DNA from: Trachythela sp. YZ-2020
Lineage: Eukaryota; Cnidaria; Anthozoa; Malacalcyonacea; Clavulariidae
Direction: 5' to 3'
NCBI GenBank assembly: GCA_016169945.1
Contig: JADLSH010000199.1
Coordinates: forward strand, 3,038,001 to 3,102,000
DNA: 64,000 nucleotides
How positions within the stretch are numbered: position 1 is the first letter of the stretch; every line of letters begins with the position of its first letter. The notes below the pieces were generated by a model. The model was not told the origin of the DNA. It searched no databases and saw nothing but the letters and a program-made list of their open reading frames with translations. The position numbers and the translations under genes are program-made. Shown one piece after another: positions 32,601 through 43,649 of this stretch.

Positions 32601-35600
32601 GAAATACAAAAGATTATACAGTAATAATATGCATGCAGGTTATACGATATATATGTAATATATACAAACCGCACAAGAGGTCTTTATCAGATTTAAAACA
32701 TCGAGGCGCAGCCGAGTGTTTTAGATCTGATAAAGGCCGAACTGCAAGGTTTGTATATATTACTTCTAAAATGACTCGTTTTGTACGCTCATGCACTGGC
32801 GTTGGAATTTTGAAGATTGATGTTATCTACGCTGTAAAAATTGAAGGAGAAAATTTGAGCAAGTCTATATCAAATATATAGATCCGCTACGGGTCATGAG
32901 TTTCCTTTGTATTTTGCTTATGAATAATTAATGAATTTTAGAAGTATATATATATACAAGAAAAGTTTTAAAATATAGAACTAAGATAATTATATATTAC
33001 AAAGAAAAGCTAGTTGCAAAATGTTTTCGATTATATTAATACTGTGGAGATTTAAGAAGTATTAAGAAGTATGGTACCTGTATTGAGAGAATAAAGATCA
33101 TCCAATGCACCATTCTCGTTCATGCCACCAAACAAATACAATGTACCATCAACAGCACAACCAGCATGGGCAGCACGCTTGCTTGGGATATCACCAGTTA
33201 CTGTTGGTTGAGACCAGCTCATTTCACCATCGTCTAAACCAGTACAACATGAAATGGTTTCAACGCGAGTAGCATGCGCAGCAGTTTCATTATTAGACTA
33301 CCGCACTATTGGTGGGTTTCACACGTGTTACAGGGCAGCAGATTGTGGTCAATGTTGACACTTATAGGAGCAAGAAAATTGAACTACATTTCTTAATGGT
33401 ATCTTTAAATTGCCTTCAAATACTATGTATAATGAAAAGAATTATCATTATTTTCTCATTTTGATACCTGCAGGTTGACCACCATTTGCTGCAGATAACG
33501 CTTAGTGAAACCCACCATTTTGCTCATGCGTCTTCGCATTATTCTCATGCGGCGTCTTCGCATTTTTCTCATGCGTCTTCGCATTTTTCTCATGGATTTA
33601 CTGTTAAGTAATGCTGAGTTATTCCGGACCTTCAGGGCCAAAACGGGCCTAAATGCGCAACGCATGAGCAAAATGCAAAGGCGCATGAATTGGTCACCTC
33701 AAAGGGTAAGGTCACCTCAATAGTATGGTATCGTCACCTCAAAGGGTAAGGCCACCTCAATAGTATGGTATCGTCACCTCAAAGGGTAAGGCCACCTCAA
33801 TAGTATGGTATCGTCACCTCAAAGGGTAAGGCCACCTCAATAGTATGGTATCGTCACCTCAAAGGGTAAGGCCACCTCAATAGTATGGTATCGTCACCTC
33901 AAAGGGTAACGTCACCTCAATAGTATGGTATCGTCACCTCAAAGGGTAAGGCCACCTCAATAGTATGTATCGTCACCTCAAAGGGCAAGGTCACCTCAAT
34001 AGTATGGTATCGTCACCTCAATAGTATGGTATCGTCACCTCAAAGGGTAACGTCACCTCAATAGTATGGTATCGTCACCTCAAAGGGTAAGGTCACCTCA
34101 ATAGTATGGTATCGTCACCTCAAAGGGTAAGGTCACCTGAATAGTATGGTATCATCACCTCAAAGGGTAACGTCACCTCAATAGTATGGTATCGTCACCT
34201 CAAAGGGTAACGTCACCTCAATAGTATGGTATTGTCACCTCAAAGGGTAAGGCCACCTCAATAGTATGGTATCGTCACCTCAAAGGGTAACGTCACCTCA
34301 ATAGTATGGTATCGTCACCTCAAAGGGTAAGGCCACCTCAATAGTATGGTATCGTCACCTCAAAGGGTAAGGCCACCTCAATAGTATGGTATCGTCACCT
34401 CAAAGGGCAAGGTCACCTCAATAGTATGGTATCGTCACCTCAATAGTATGGTATCGTCACCTCAAAGGGTAACGTCACCTCAATAGTATGGTATCGTCAC
34501 CTCAAAGGGTAAGGTCACCTCAATAGTATGGTATAGTCACCTCAAAGGGCAAGGTCACCTCAATAGTATGGTATCGTCACCTCAAAGGGTAACGTCACCT
34601 CAATAGTATGGTATCGTCACCTCAAAGGGCAAGGTCACCTCAATAGTATGGTATTGTCACCTCAAAGGGTAACGTCACCTCAATAGTATGGTATCGTCAC
34701 CTCAAAGGGTAAGGTCACCTCAATAGTATGGTATCGTCACCTCAAAGGGTAACGTCACCTCAATAGTATGGTATCGTCACCTCAAAGGGTAACGTCACCT
34801 CAATAGTATGGTATCGTCACCTCAAAGGGTAACATCACCTCAATAGTATGGTATCGTCACCTTAAAGGGTACGTATAAACCTCATTCAAAGGGTATGTCA
34901 CCTCAGCGTACGTAACCTCATTCACAGGATACGTCACCTCAGGGTACGTAACCTCATTCAAAGGGTAACGTCACCTCTTCCTAGGTAACCTCACCTCAAA
35001 GGGTAACGTCACCTAGGGTACGTCACCTCAAAGGATACAATACAATACAATAATTTAATGAACACTCCCCAAGGAGGCTTTTCAGTGATCATTACAGAGA
35101 TCATTACTTTTCAGTGATCAAGGGTACGTCACCTCAAAGGGTAACGTCACCTCAAAGGTAACGCCACCTCATTATTATTCTACTTCAGGGTGTGACGTCA
35201 TACGTGTCAATTCACTTCCGGCGTTATAGTGGGGGGGGGGGGTTACCTACTATTCTACTACAGTAACTACACTATATTTTACTAAAAATATACTGCTCGT
35301 ACCTATTGTTAATTTCCAGAGATCTCCACAAATTTCTGTGCCTGCCATTCCACCATGAACATAGATGCTATTCTTGACAGCAATCATGACATGACCATGT
35401 CTCACTTTGGGATGGTCACCATTCATATCTGGTTGGGACCAGTGGTTCTCTTCTGAAAGTGATGCAATTGCAGAAACATAACTTGACATGTTATTAGCAG
35501 CATATGGGGGTCTACAGATTCTCGATCCCTAGAAAATTGTCGTATTTTTGAGCGTCTGGGACAGTGGGATTGGTTTTCCTGTATTTTCAGACACAATATT

Positions 35601-37443
35601 TTGATATATTTCACCTAGGGACTGAGCTTTCAGTATTAAAGCATGTTCTGAACTAAGCTATTTTTCCTTGACAACATGTGGGCTGGGGGGGCCTTGGCAC
35701 TCCAACCTCCTAGATTACATTGCGTCAAATGCTCTTGGCAAACATGAAAGTTTGACGTGAGCATACTAGTTGGTTTTTTAATCTTTTTATCCAAGATTGT
35801 TTATCCTTAGAAGCAAATTATGGTAAATCATCATTCTTGCAAATCTTTAATCATTCTTTTAAAACATTGGTCATTCTTTCCAACACATAAAACATTACAT
35901 TTACAACATGCTCAGTTTCCTTACTTGCGTTATACACGTACAACTTATCATCACGTACAGGCTCTGCACCAGATTGACCACCTCCAAATATAAACAATCT
36001 ATTATCGATGGCAGCAGCTGAGTGACATGTCCTGCGGGATGGAGCTTCACCTGACGGCATTGACAAACACCATGATTTTGCATCTAAAAGAACATATGTT
36101 ATGATGGTATTGACTAAAGGTATGTTTACACGCTGCGATTTGTCGGCCCAATTTTAGGTTTCTCTGAATGTTAATGACGAATATTTTCAGTTGGTGATGT
36201 TGTCAGATGACGTTTGCCACGTATTTTTCAAACATCATTAACGTGCATCTGAAATCGGCCCGACAAATCGCTGTGTGTGAACGTACCTTAACTATACCAG
36301 TATTGAATTTTTAATCTCTTGTGCAAAAAAAAACGCAACCAACTTTAAGTATTAACCTGTGTCCAATACTTGCACATCATTTAAGTTGTTTTCCATTTGT
36401 GCTCCACCAAATACAACAATTTCACTTGACGCATGTTCTGGTATAAAGGCCGAGTGCTCATATCTCTTTGGCAAACCCTGCCACTCGTGTTTACACCACT
36501 TGTATTGTTCTATTAGCAATAAATATGTATTTTTTATTAATAGAAATCTATTTTCATGTTGTTATATAATTTGCAGATGTTCCAACCCTATGCATCTTGA
36601 AACCAGGATGTAGGCAATGTCACTGTTAATTTTTCAAAGCTTTCTATTTTTGCCTCTAGAATGTGTATGGCAATTATATTTTAACTTAAATGTTGACATC
36701 TACAGTTTTACACAACTTGTAGATGACAGCATAGTATTCAATTTTAGTTTTAAGTTTGCAAATATCAGTTGTCAGATAAACCAATAATATTAAATTACAT
36801 ATTAAAGTCCTTCACAGTACAGAGTCTGAAATAACAGTCAAAAGTTGTCCAGAAAAAATGACCAACCAAAATCGAATTCGATCGGACATTTTCATATTTG
36901 GTCAGACATTTTTTTCGATTTCATCTTGTCTCCTAATCTCCATTTGATAAATCGCATCAGCATTAAATAATAGTCTTCAGTCTTTGAAGAACACAGCATA
37001 GCCAGCAGTTAAAAAAATGCAACTTAGGCCCTCTGGCAGGAATTGAACTTGCGGCCCTGCAATTCCGGTGCAGCGCTCTAACCAACTGAGCTACAGAGTC
37101 CAGTTGCTGAGCATTAACCGCAAGTTCGGTATATAAGATGGGAGTGATGCCAGTGTATGCTAATTATATTTGTGTTTCTATTTTTATGACCAAAATAAAT
37201 CTCACCAAAATCCAGGATATGAACATCATCAAATGCTCCATCTGGATTGGCTCCACCAATGATCAGCAAACTTTCAGAGTCCTGACTTTGAAGAGGACAA
37301 TCTTTCAAAATGCTTGCACTCTTTCTCAACACACAACATGTGTGACCAACTCTTGCAGAAGGCCCCTCGTTCTCTGGGGATAAAACATACCAAAGTCCTG
37401 ACTTGGCTAGTCCATGTCTGTCAAGAACTGCGTTTATTTCCAT
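29688..37443 (-). CDS. RABEPK: Rab9 effector protein with kelch motifs
   Basis: Seven exons, in gene order 37206-37443, 36357-36509, 35925-36083, 35303-35452, 33078-33233, 30976-31074 and 29688-29794, all split in phase 1 and give 353 residues (human 372). Start ATG is at 37443 and stop TGA at 29688-29690. Kelch repeats are recognised by VGHTC, LLIIGGANPDGAFDDVHILD, RYEHSAFIP with VVFGGA, RTCHSAAAIDNRLFIFGGG, RHGHVMIAVKNSIYVHGG, RAAHAGCAVDGTLYLFGG, RLDHTMC and VVFGGMDTSGQIFDD. These make a beta-propeller. In mammals the protein binds Rab9-GTP and helps endosome-to-TGN transport of mannose-6-phosphate receptors. It is transcribed away from TMEM129. Confidence 0.95.
29800..29998 (-). mobile_element. 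tRNA-derived SINE (family B) abutting a RABEPK 3' splice site
   Basis: On the minus strand the head near 29998 (GGTGGCAGACGCGGTTAGCG) runs through ACCTCTGAGTTAAGCCGGC and a body matching 28270-28440. It then reaches a tail (GTGGGTTTTTTCCGGATACT) that parallels the 5215-5547 copy. The tail stops close to the acceptor (29795-29796) of the last RABEPK exon, in the same orientation as the gene. Confidence 0.8.
30140..30290. mobile_element. half copy of the 18655-18910 foldback
   Basis: GGTTGAAAGTGAAACAGTGA, AAAAAAGCTGCCGGTATGCG and TACTAGACTAGTCAG match one arm and the centre of the 18655-18910 element. The other arm is missing. It lies in the last RABEPK intron. Confidence 0.6.
30707..30930. 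mobile_element. MITE family M3, copy 1
   Basis: Ends are inverted GCGCGTTTTCCATTTAA and TTAATGGAAAGCGCCC. The interior contains ATGGAAAGATCTGGACCAG, CTGGCTAAAATGGACCT and TTTCCGGTCAGACCA, all shared with 52203-52405. It lies in the last RABEPK intron. Confidence 0.85.
31440..31715. mobile_element. MITE family M2, copy 2
   Basis: Near-identical to 18080-18385 in the same orientation. It has a symmetric centre (GATATCTCACTCGTTCC, then GAGTGAGATATCATGTCC), so it is more complete than the first copy. It lies in RABEPK intron 5. Confidence 0.9.
31902..32342. mobile_element. MITE family M4, copy 1 (~440 bp foldback)
   Basis: The ends are inverted: CATTGAACTATATACAAACT and its complement around TATTATAGTTCAATG. 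The arms run through CTTAACGCCGAACATTGGGC, AATTGAAGCTATTAAAAAGT and ACTTCAAGACTTTAGG. A second copy lies at 51315-51755. It is in RABEPK intron 5. Confidence 0.9.
32655..32765. mobile_element. short foldback with CGAGGCGCAGCCGAGTG centre
   Basis: The arms TATACAAACCGCACAAGAGG and CTTTATCAGATTTAAAACA are mirrored immediately after the centre (TGTTTTAGATCTGATAAAGG). The layout resembles the 4580-4721 element, but the sequence differs. Confidence 0.75.
33530..33600. repeat. 21-bp repeat CATGCGTCTTCGCATTTTTCT
   Basis: About three and a half units of a CATGCGTCTTCGCATTTTTC word lie just before the larger minisatellite. The Arg/Met-rich translations are artefacts of this repeat. Confidence 0.85.
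33690..34880. repeat. 40-bp minisatellite in RABEPK intron 4 (~30 copies)
   Basis: Each unit joins GTCACCTCAAAGGGTAA(G/C) to GTCACCTCAATAGTATGGTATC. Variants are limited to a few sites (GGTCACC, CGTCACC or GGCCACC at the junction), and two units have lost the AAAGGG half. Degenerate relatives with ACGTCACCTC continue to about 35170, interrupted near 35040-35110 by a LINE/SINE-type tail fragment (AGGAGGCTTTTCAGTGATCA). Confidence 0.97.
36115..36300. mobile_element. MITE family M1, copy 2
   Basis: Inverted ends: AAGGTATGTTTACACGCTGC with GATTTGTCGGCCC, and GGCCCGACAAATCGCTG with TGTGAACGTACCTTAA. The internal words AATGTTAATGACGAATATTT and TGACGTTTGCCACGTATTTT are shared with 49617-49795. It lies in RABEPK intron 2. 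Confidence 0.9.
37000..37145 (-). mobile_element. tRNA-derived SINE family A in RABEPK intron 1
   Basis: On the minus strand the tRNA-like head GTAGCTCAGTTGGTTAGAGC is followed by CTGCACCGGAATTGCAGGGC and the body AGAGGGCCTAAGTTGCA. The 5' leader (CTTATATACCGAACTTGCGG) matches the other family A copies. Confidence 0.85.
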
Positions 37444-37892
37444 TGTTTATCGCATTGTCGAAAAGATGTAAATATCATGTAAATATATTTGTAAACAAAA
37501 TTACAAAACAGAACAAAAACGTGTTTCCATGACTTGCTGGCGCGATGGGTCAGCAGTGCTTCCCATGGCCATTCAATTCCGATGATTTCCGATAATTTCA
37601 TTCTAGATCATTTACATTTTTGTCAAAATTTTGTCTATTTTCAAAATATTTGCACAGTATTCCTTTAAAACAATACGAAATTAATTTCTCTACAAGTTGT
37701 TTTTACTATTAGGCATGTTAAATACAAATATATCCCAAATATCCGTATATATTTTATAAAATGTTTACTTTCATACATTGGTTTTTGTGTAAGATCGGAA
37801 AACGCCGGAAAGAAGCCACTGATCTATATACAGACCTGTAAAGAAAATCGATGACGTAAGCATTGCATAAATTAGTTTACATTTGAAAAGGA
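37444..37892. promoter_or_regulatory. probable bidirectional promoter, RABEPK / TMEM129
   Basis: The start codons of RABEPK (minus) and TMEM129 (plus) are 449 bp apart and point away from each other. No strong TATA box is positioned for either gene. The interval is AT-rich, with no MITE or SINE inside it, unlike most intergenic DNA here. The promoter call is by position only. Confidence 0.55.
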
Positions 37893-40800
37893 ATGGAAGC
37901 CCAAAGGGAACTTGTTTTTAGCCTGGGTTATTTTATTGTGGCTGTATGCCTGGTTGTGCCACCAAGAGAGTTTGTAAGTTTGGGTCTGACAGTTCAGAAT
38001 CTATTTTCATCCTATCTTGGCATGGAAGATTTGCATTTTGTTCCTTTCCATTTAAAGAGAACTGCCGTCACAATAGTTTTTCATTCATTGCTACCATTGG
38101 GTGAGTATATGTGGCAATGTGACCAGCTGCTTATCAGGATATTGGGAAGTTTCTCGGTGGCCCCCACTCCAGTATTTAGATAAGAAATGGGTCCTAAGAA
38201 GCGCTCCCAATCTTAAAAAATGCCCACCTCAAGAGCCATCTTCTGTGTGCCCTTTTTAGAGACATGCCCTACTTGACCTTGAACCCAGGGTGCATTCCAT
38301 GCACTCCACGCCGGATATATCCGGCGTGGATTTTAAAATTCGTTGGCGTATTGGCGTGAGATCACTCAAAAAGAAGTGATAAGTGTAACCAAGTTTGTGC
38401 CTGAATTCATTGTCATATGTATATTCACAGTATAACTTCAAGAATATGATGTTAACAGTATATAAGACATATTAGCCATAATAACATGGATTTTGGTCCC
38501 CCAAAATTGAAAATCTCCAATGTATTGGTGTGAACTATCGTAAATGTCGCATATCTCCGGCGTAGAGTTTATGTGGAATGCACCCTGGCGTTGAACTTTG
38601 TTAAGAGGAGTTATATGATTGTAGTTTTGTTTCAATTTGCAGGTTATTACATATCCTTGGGTTTAGTATCGCCAGATCTTCAATTATTCAGTCTACAAAG
38701 GAGCGGACTAATTGCTCCTGTTTTCCTGCTCCTATCACTTGCTTTGTCAATTTCTGCTGCTTTGATTGTTATATATTGGTCACGAAATAACTGGTAATTT
38801 AATGACTTTAGAAATTATAATATCAAACTTGATAATCTGGTAACACACGCTTTGGATCACTATAGAAAAAGCAGGCTAGAGAGGACCGTTCGCCCTAAAA
38901 AGTTCCATAAAACATGATGAATAACAGTCAATACAGACTTGCATGATCATGCAGAAAGACTACATAGGGGTGTTCTCGAACGAAAATTTGTATACATTTT
39001 TTAAACCTAGCCACCTGGGAGCAGTTGCGAAAAATGCAACTTAGGCCCTCTGGCAGGAATTGAACCTGCGGCCCAGCGCTCTAACCAACTGAGCTACAGA
39101 GTCCAGCCGCTGAGCATCAACCGCAAGTTCGGTGTATAAGATGGGAGTGATGCCAGTATATGGTGTATGGGTAAATATAAAGATTTTTCTCGGCATCTCA
39201 TTCAATTGGATTAATCCTTCTACTACACCGTGTTCCCTTGTTCCCCCAAAAACCCTGGGAGACCCTCACTCTTTAAGCTGCAATGTGCCCCAATGCATCA
39301 TACTTTGCTATTTAGTATGTCTAACAAAATTAGCCAATTGAATTTAACTGTCAAGGGGAATTTGTTGGGCATTAATGTTAATGGGTTAACCATACTATCT
39401 TTCCATGATTCTTGGTAACTTATTAAATCACAATGCACTTTTCAATGTCTAACACCAGATGATTTTACCCATCAAGGGGAAGGTGTTAACAATAAAAATT
39501 CATGCCATGCCCTAAATTCAAATTTTCCATTTCAATTTCTAGGAGAAATCACCCCTTCGTAAACACCCTCAGTCACCATGGCAACCCTTGGATTGACGTT
39601 GCGGCAAGGATAAACATTGAATTTCGTCGGATTGATAAATTCTCAAGTCATATTGGTGGAACGAGTGTCTACATTACTGACTCCTGGATTATAAAATGTT
39701 CCGCATATAAAGTGGACATCGCTCACAAGCCTGATGTCCACTTCAATATTTTAAAAGCAGAAAACCATGAAATATCGATCGAGACAAATAGTGCCGTCCA
39801 GTTTCTTAATATCCAAGTCTCGAGTATAAACTCGGCTGTGAAACCATTCGTTGTAAGGCTAAATTCAATGGATTATTCCGAGTTGAAGGAGAAAATTCAA
39901 GCCCCAATAGTGAATGCAAGAAATGTTGTTATACACCAGTCACTCAGTGATCAGTTTGTGAATGCATTTAAAGAGCAAGTTGAGCAAAATCAGAGATATC
40001 ATATTGATAGAAATACAGAGGTGTGCTTTCTGAGTTTCTGTTATACAATACTGTTACATTCAGTCTGCAATAGTTATCAAAAATGTCCAGGAGAGGAGAA
40101 GGGGGCAGCCACCCAACTTGAAGATTAGCCTAAAGTCTCTAAAAATAGCTAATTACAGTCAAACCGGATGTTCTCTTGCGAGGAACATTGCAATATTGTC
40201 ATGCAATATTGAAATTTTGATTTGGAGATTGCTCTGAGCAATTTGTAACCGGTGCGAACGATTGAAACGAATTGCAAATTGAAATTCACAACCAGTTTTG
40301 TAAACAAAGCCTCTGGTTTGGCTACTAGCAAAAAGGAAGCTCCAATCCAATTGCTCGGAGCATTTGATTGGTTTCTTCTTTTGCTAGAAGCCAATCAGAG
40401 GCTTTGTTTACACACCTGGTTGTGAATTTCAATTTGCAATTTGTTCGCGTCGGTTGCAAATTGCTCAGAGCAATCTCCCAATCAAAATTGCAATATTGCG
40501 TGACAATATTCCTCGCAAGAGAACATCTGGTTTGACTGTAACTAAAGTTGTAACATGGGATATCCTATTACTGGTAAAGCAAATTAACATAAAATTTGTG
40601 CCAAAAGAGGTTTAATGCCTGAAATTTACAGCAACAATAGGGTAGGAATATTGCAATTCCCGTCGCACCCCCAATATTTCGCAAAGTGTCCGCCACTGGG
40701 GGGGGGGGGAGTCATTGACTCTCATTTGCGTTTGGCGTACAGCCAACACTGTGCGCCAAATATGTTCATACTTCGCAAATTTTTCCAAAGAATAACCAAA

Positions 40801-41288
40801 CTTACAGGAGTAATTGCAGAATACCCTATCGCAAAAAGCTGTTCATTAATTGTAATGCTACGTGGTCATAAAAAGGACAAACTGGCATAGTATTAAAGTC
40901 ACTTAAGTGTTTTCTATTAGTTTCTGTCAACCCCGACCTCGTAAGTAAACACGGGAAATGTCAAAGCCTCGAACCAAAAATATATTCGCAAGCTAAAGTA
41001 CAAAATCGATCTACAACTCGCATATTTTGTGTTTGCTAGGTTCCCGAGCCATGCATTGGTTGTATGCAACAAGAATCAAATATCAAACTTCAAAAGCTGT
41101 GTGCGTCATCGGATGTTGGCACCTGTATACAATGTTTTTGTCGTCCTATGTGGTGTTTAGAATGTATGGGTAAATGGTTTGCCAGTCGTCAAGATCAGAG
41201 CTCACCTGGAACTTGGATGTCAAGTACATCACCATGCCCCACATGTAGGGCCACATTTTGTGTACTTGATGTCTGTTTGCTTACGTGA
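37893..41288 (+). CDS. TMEM129: E3 ubiquitin-protein ligase TMEM129
   Basis: Exons 37893-38100, 38643-38793, 39543-40020 and 41040-41288 (stop TGA) join in phase into 361 residues (human 362). Membrane segments are visible near residues 8-28 (LGYFIVAVCLVVPP), 55-75 and 93-116 (FLLLSLALSISAALIVIYW). Family landmarks include GLTVQNLFSSYLG, VPFHLKRTA, NIEFRRIDKFSSHIGG and VVIHQSLSDQF. The C-terminus (from residue 284) is the atypical RING: CIGCMQ, CIQCFCRPMWCLECMGKWFA, SPCPTCRATFCVLDVC. Family members are ER ligases that recruit Ube2J2 for retrotranslocation of misfolded or virus-targeted membrane proteins. A possible polyadenylation signal AATAAA is near 41812. Introns hold a SINE and a foldback. 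Confidence 0.96.
38966..39205 (-). mobile_element. tRNA-derived SINE family A in TMEM129 intron 2
   Basis: The minus strand carries GTAGCTCAGTTGGTTAGAGC, a slightly shortened centre (about 13 bp missing relative to other copies), AGAGGGCCTAAGTTGCA and the tail GGCTAGGTTTAAAAAATGTA leading to AATTTTCGTTCGAGAAC. Confidence 0.85.
40157..40541. mobile_element. ~385-bp foldback in TMEM129 intron 3
   Basis: Arms of about 180 bp are inverted: AGTCAAACCGGATGTTCTCT, TGCGAGGAACATTGCAATAT, GAGATTGCTCTGAGCAATTT and AACAAAGCCTCTGGTTTGGC recur as complements on the right side. It is non-coding and MITE-like. Confidence 0.88.
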
Positions 41289-42361
41289 ACGAGTTTGGGA
41301 TTCAACGTGTCAATGACCCGAGTTATACTACAGATAGATGTCCGTCAAGGCCAGTGGCGTAGAACCAGGGGGGGGGGCATACGGGTCACGTACCCCCCCC
41401 CCCCTTGCAAGTTACAGCAAAAATTGCCTCGTGTAACATGGCCTATACGCTCGCAAGTTCGTATCAGACTGCGTAGTCGAACTGCGCAGATAGCTCGTCT
41501 TCACAAGTGCCCAGTGGTCTTGCCGGAATTGAATGGTCCGTCTTACCGTCTAACTATCTATTCCCTGCCCAGTTCGTCCAGACCATAGATGGACCATCTG
41601 CCTCTAGTATAACTCGAGCCTATAACACAGGAATAATTGACGGACGATTTAATAACTATTGTATCAGAGTATACTTGGATTTCATTGATATTGTCAAATG
41701 ATGTTTTATCATTCATTGAAGATTTGAAGTGGGACTGAAACCCGCGCTGAAATTGCATTGGTTCTCGTAGATTACTTCAAGACCTTCAATGTATACGTGT
41801 TATTTATATTAAAATAAAGTTAGTGAAGTTGTTAGTAAAGTTGTAGACTTGGATCAAGTCCGTCTCTCTAGAGTCCGAGGGATCGAGCGCGCCGAGAAGC
41901 GGCGCGCGAGGTGCAAAGTAAAGTTGTTGTGGTAATAATTAAAGTGTTCATAAAATCAGATTCGGATTAGTTCAGTGTCTTATATCGGTCAGTGTTTGTA
42001 GACGACGGAATCTTTTCGTACAGCGGTACGTGATAGTTTTGCTATGCGCAAATGCTGTTTGTTTACATTGTTGAATTTCAAAATATACAGAATCCGTCGT
42101 CAATGTATGTGTAGTAAACAAAATATCAGAAAAAATACGATAGTTTGATGTTATTTACAAGATTTTAGACAACAGATACAAATACTTAACACAACTAGCA
42201 ATAAACAACAATGAAGAATGTGGCAGATTTGAAATTTCAAGGCGAATAAACCGGTCTATATTTTTTCCTTAAATTTTTCATCGGTTGGGATATTTACGAT
42301 TATACAAAAAGACTGTTTTATGATGTAAGGATTTTGTAAGTAAGGGACAATTGTGCCACAA
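41289..42361. other. intergenic, TMEM129 to MAP9-like gene
   Basis: The first half should be TMEM129 3' UTR (AATAAA near 41812). It contains a fragment with runs of G and C (41367-41404). Around 41850-41930 a GC-rich word (CGAGCGCGCCGAGAAGCGGC) stands out from the AT-rich surroundings. No other gene is recognised. Confidence 0.5.
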
Positions 42362-43616
42362 ATGGAGGAAGAGATTGTTATATCAAGTTGGCAGCAATCA
42401 GATTTCCCAAAAGATGCGAACGGCAGTTTTTTGAGGACGATCAAACGTGGCTCGAGCAAGGAAAATATTGATATGAATGCATGGCTATCAGAACAAGATG
42501 CCAAGGATACGAGATCTGGTCAAATGAGATCTGAAGATGATGAGATAATGCTAGATGATGAAAAATTGTCTAGACTAATAGAAGGAGATTTGAAGAGTGA
42601 GTGGCAGGAATAGAGAAGCCTTTCAGTGTTGTAAGCTGGCCTGCTATAATTACTGGGTCTGCTGACTCAGCTCAGCGTTGGGACTCTGGCGGCAGAGTAG
42701 ACTGCAAGCTGTCCCTCTGTCTTCCTTCCACCAATCTTTGGCACTCGAAGGAAAGTAGATGAAGGAGGATAGAAGGACTGCTCTATTTTATTGCTTTCAC
42801 ATGAATATCAGACTTGCTTGGCAACATCCTGCTTGAGTGAGCCCAGACTGGAAATTTGGCCACTTAGTGGGGAGGGAGATGTTCCCCATCTGCATCCCTC
42901 TATCAGAAGAGCCTGAATCCACTCAAAAAAGTAGCACTTTGTTTAAATTCTGTCAGGGATTTATACAAGCACTTTAGTCTTAGGGTGGGGGTGCTGGGGA
43001 TGTGTTTTCCCGGAAAAATGTTTCCAGAAGACAGTACATTTCTGGTGATTTTTGTGAGGAGTTTCCCAAAAAATGGCTCAAAGGCAAGAGTAATATGCTT
43101 ATATAAGCATCTGAACTTATTCAGAGTCAAATGTTCGCACTTGCCACAACTTTCGGATTGTTGTGAAATAATCATTATGGAGGAAGATTGAGTTTCAAAA
43201 TTTAAGATTGATTATTTACTACTGTTTACCGGTAGTAGAAAAGTGCTTGTGTAAATCCCTAATTCTGGGTGTGGAATGGAGGTGGGTGTGTACCCCTTGC
43301 AATCTCCAGCACCCCCAAAAAATTAGCATTGGCCAGTGGTCACCAAAATTTTCATGATGAGTGAAATGTTTGACAGCAGCTGTCATAGTGGAACAATTTG
43401 AACCCCTTCCCTGGAAAGTATCCCCCAGGTAAATGATCCTGAATATAATATACCCTTCATATAAGCCTACCCTTGGATAGCACTGTTGTTATTCTAACTG
43501 TTACGCAAAGGCCCATTCTGAGGTTTAAATCTATATAGTATACAAATATTCTTTAACCCATTAACTGTCAGTACCCTACCACTGATGAGTAAAATCGTCT
43601 GGCATTTGACAGTCTC

Positions 43617-43649
<33 letters not shown>

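Noticed and set aside
33456..33723. Met/Arg-rich frames
   Set aside because: Artefact of the 21-bp GCGTCTTCGCATTTTTC repeat next to the minisatellite.
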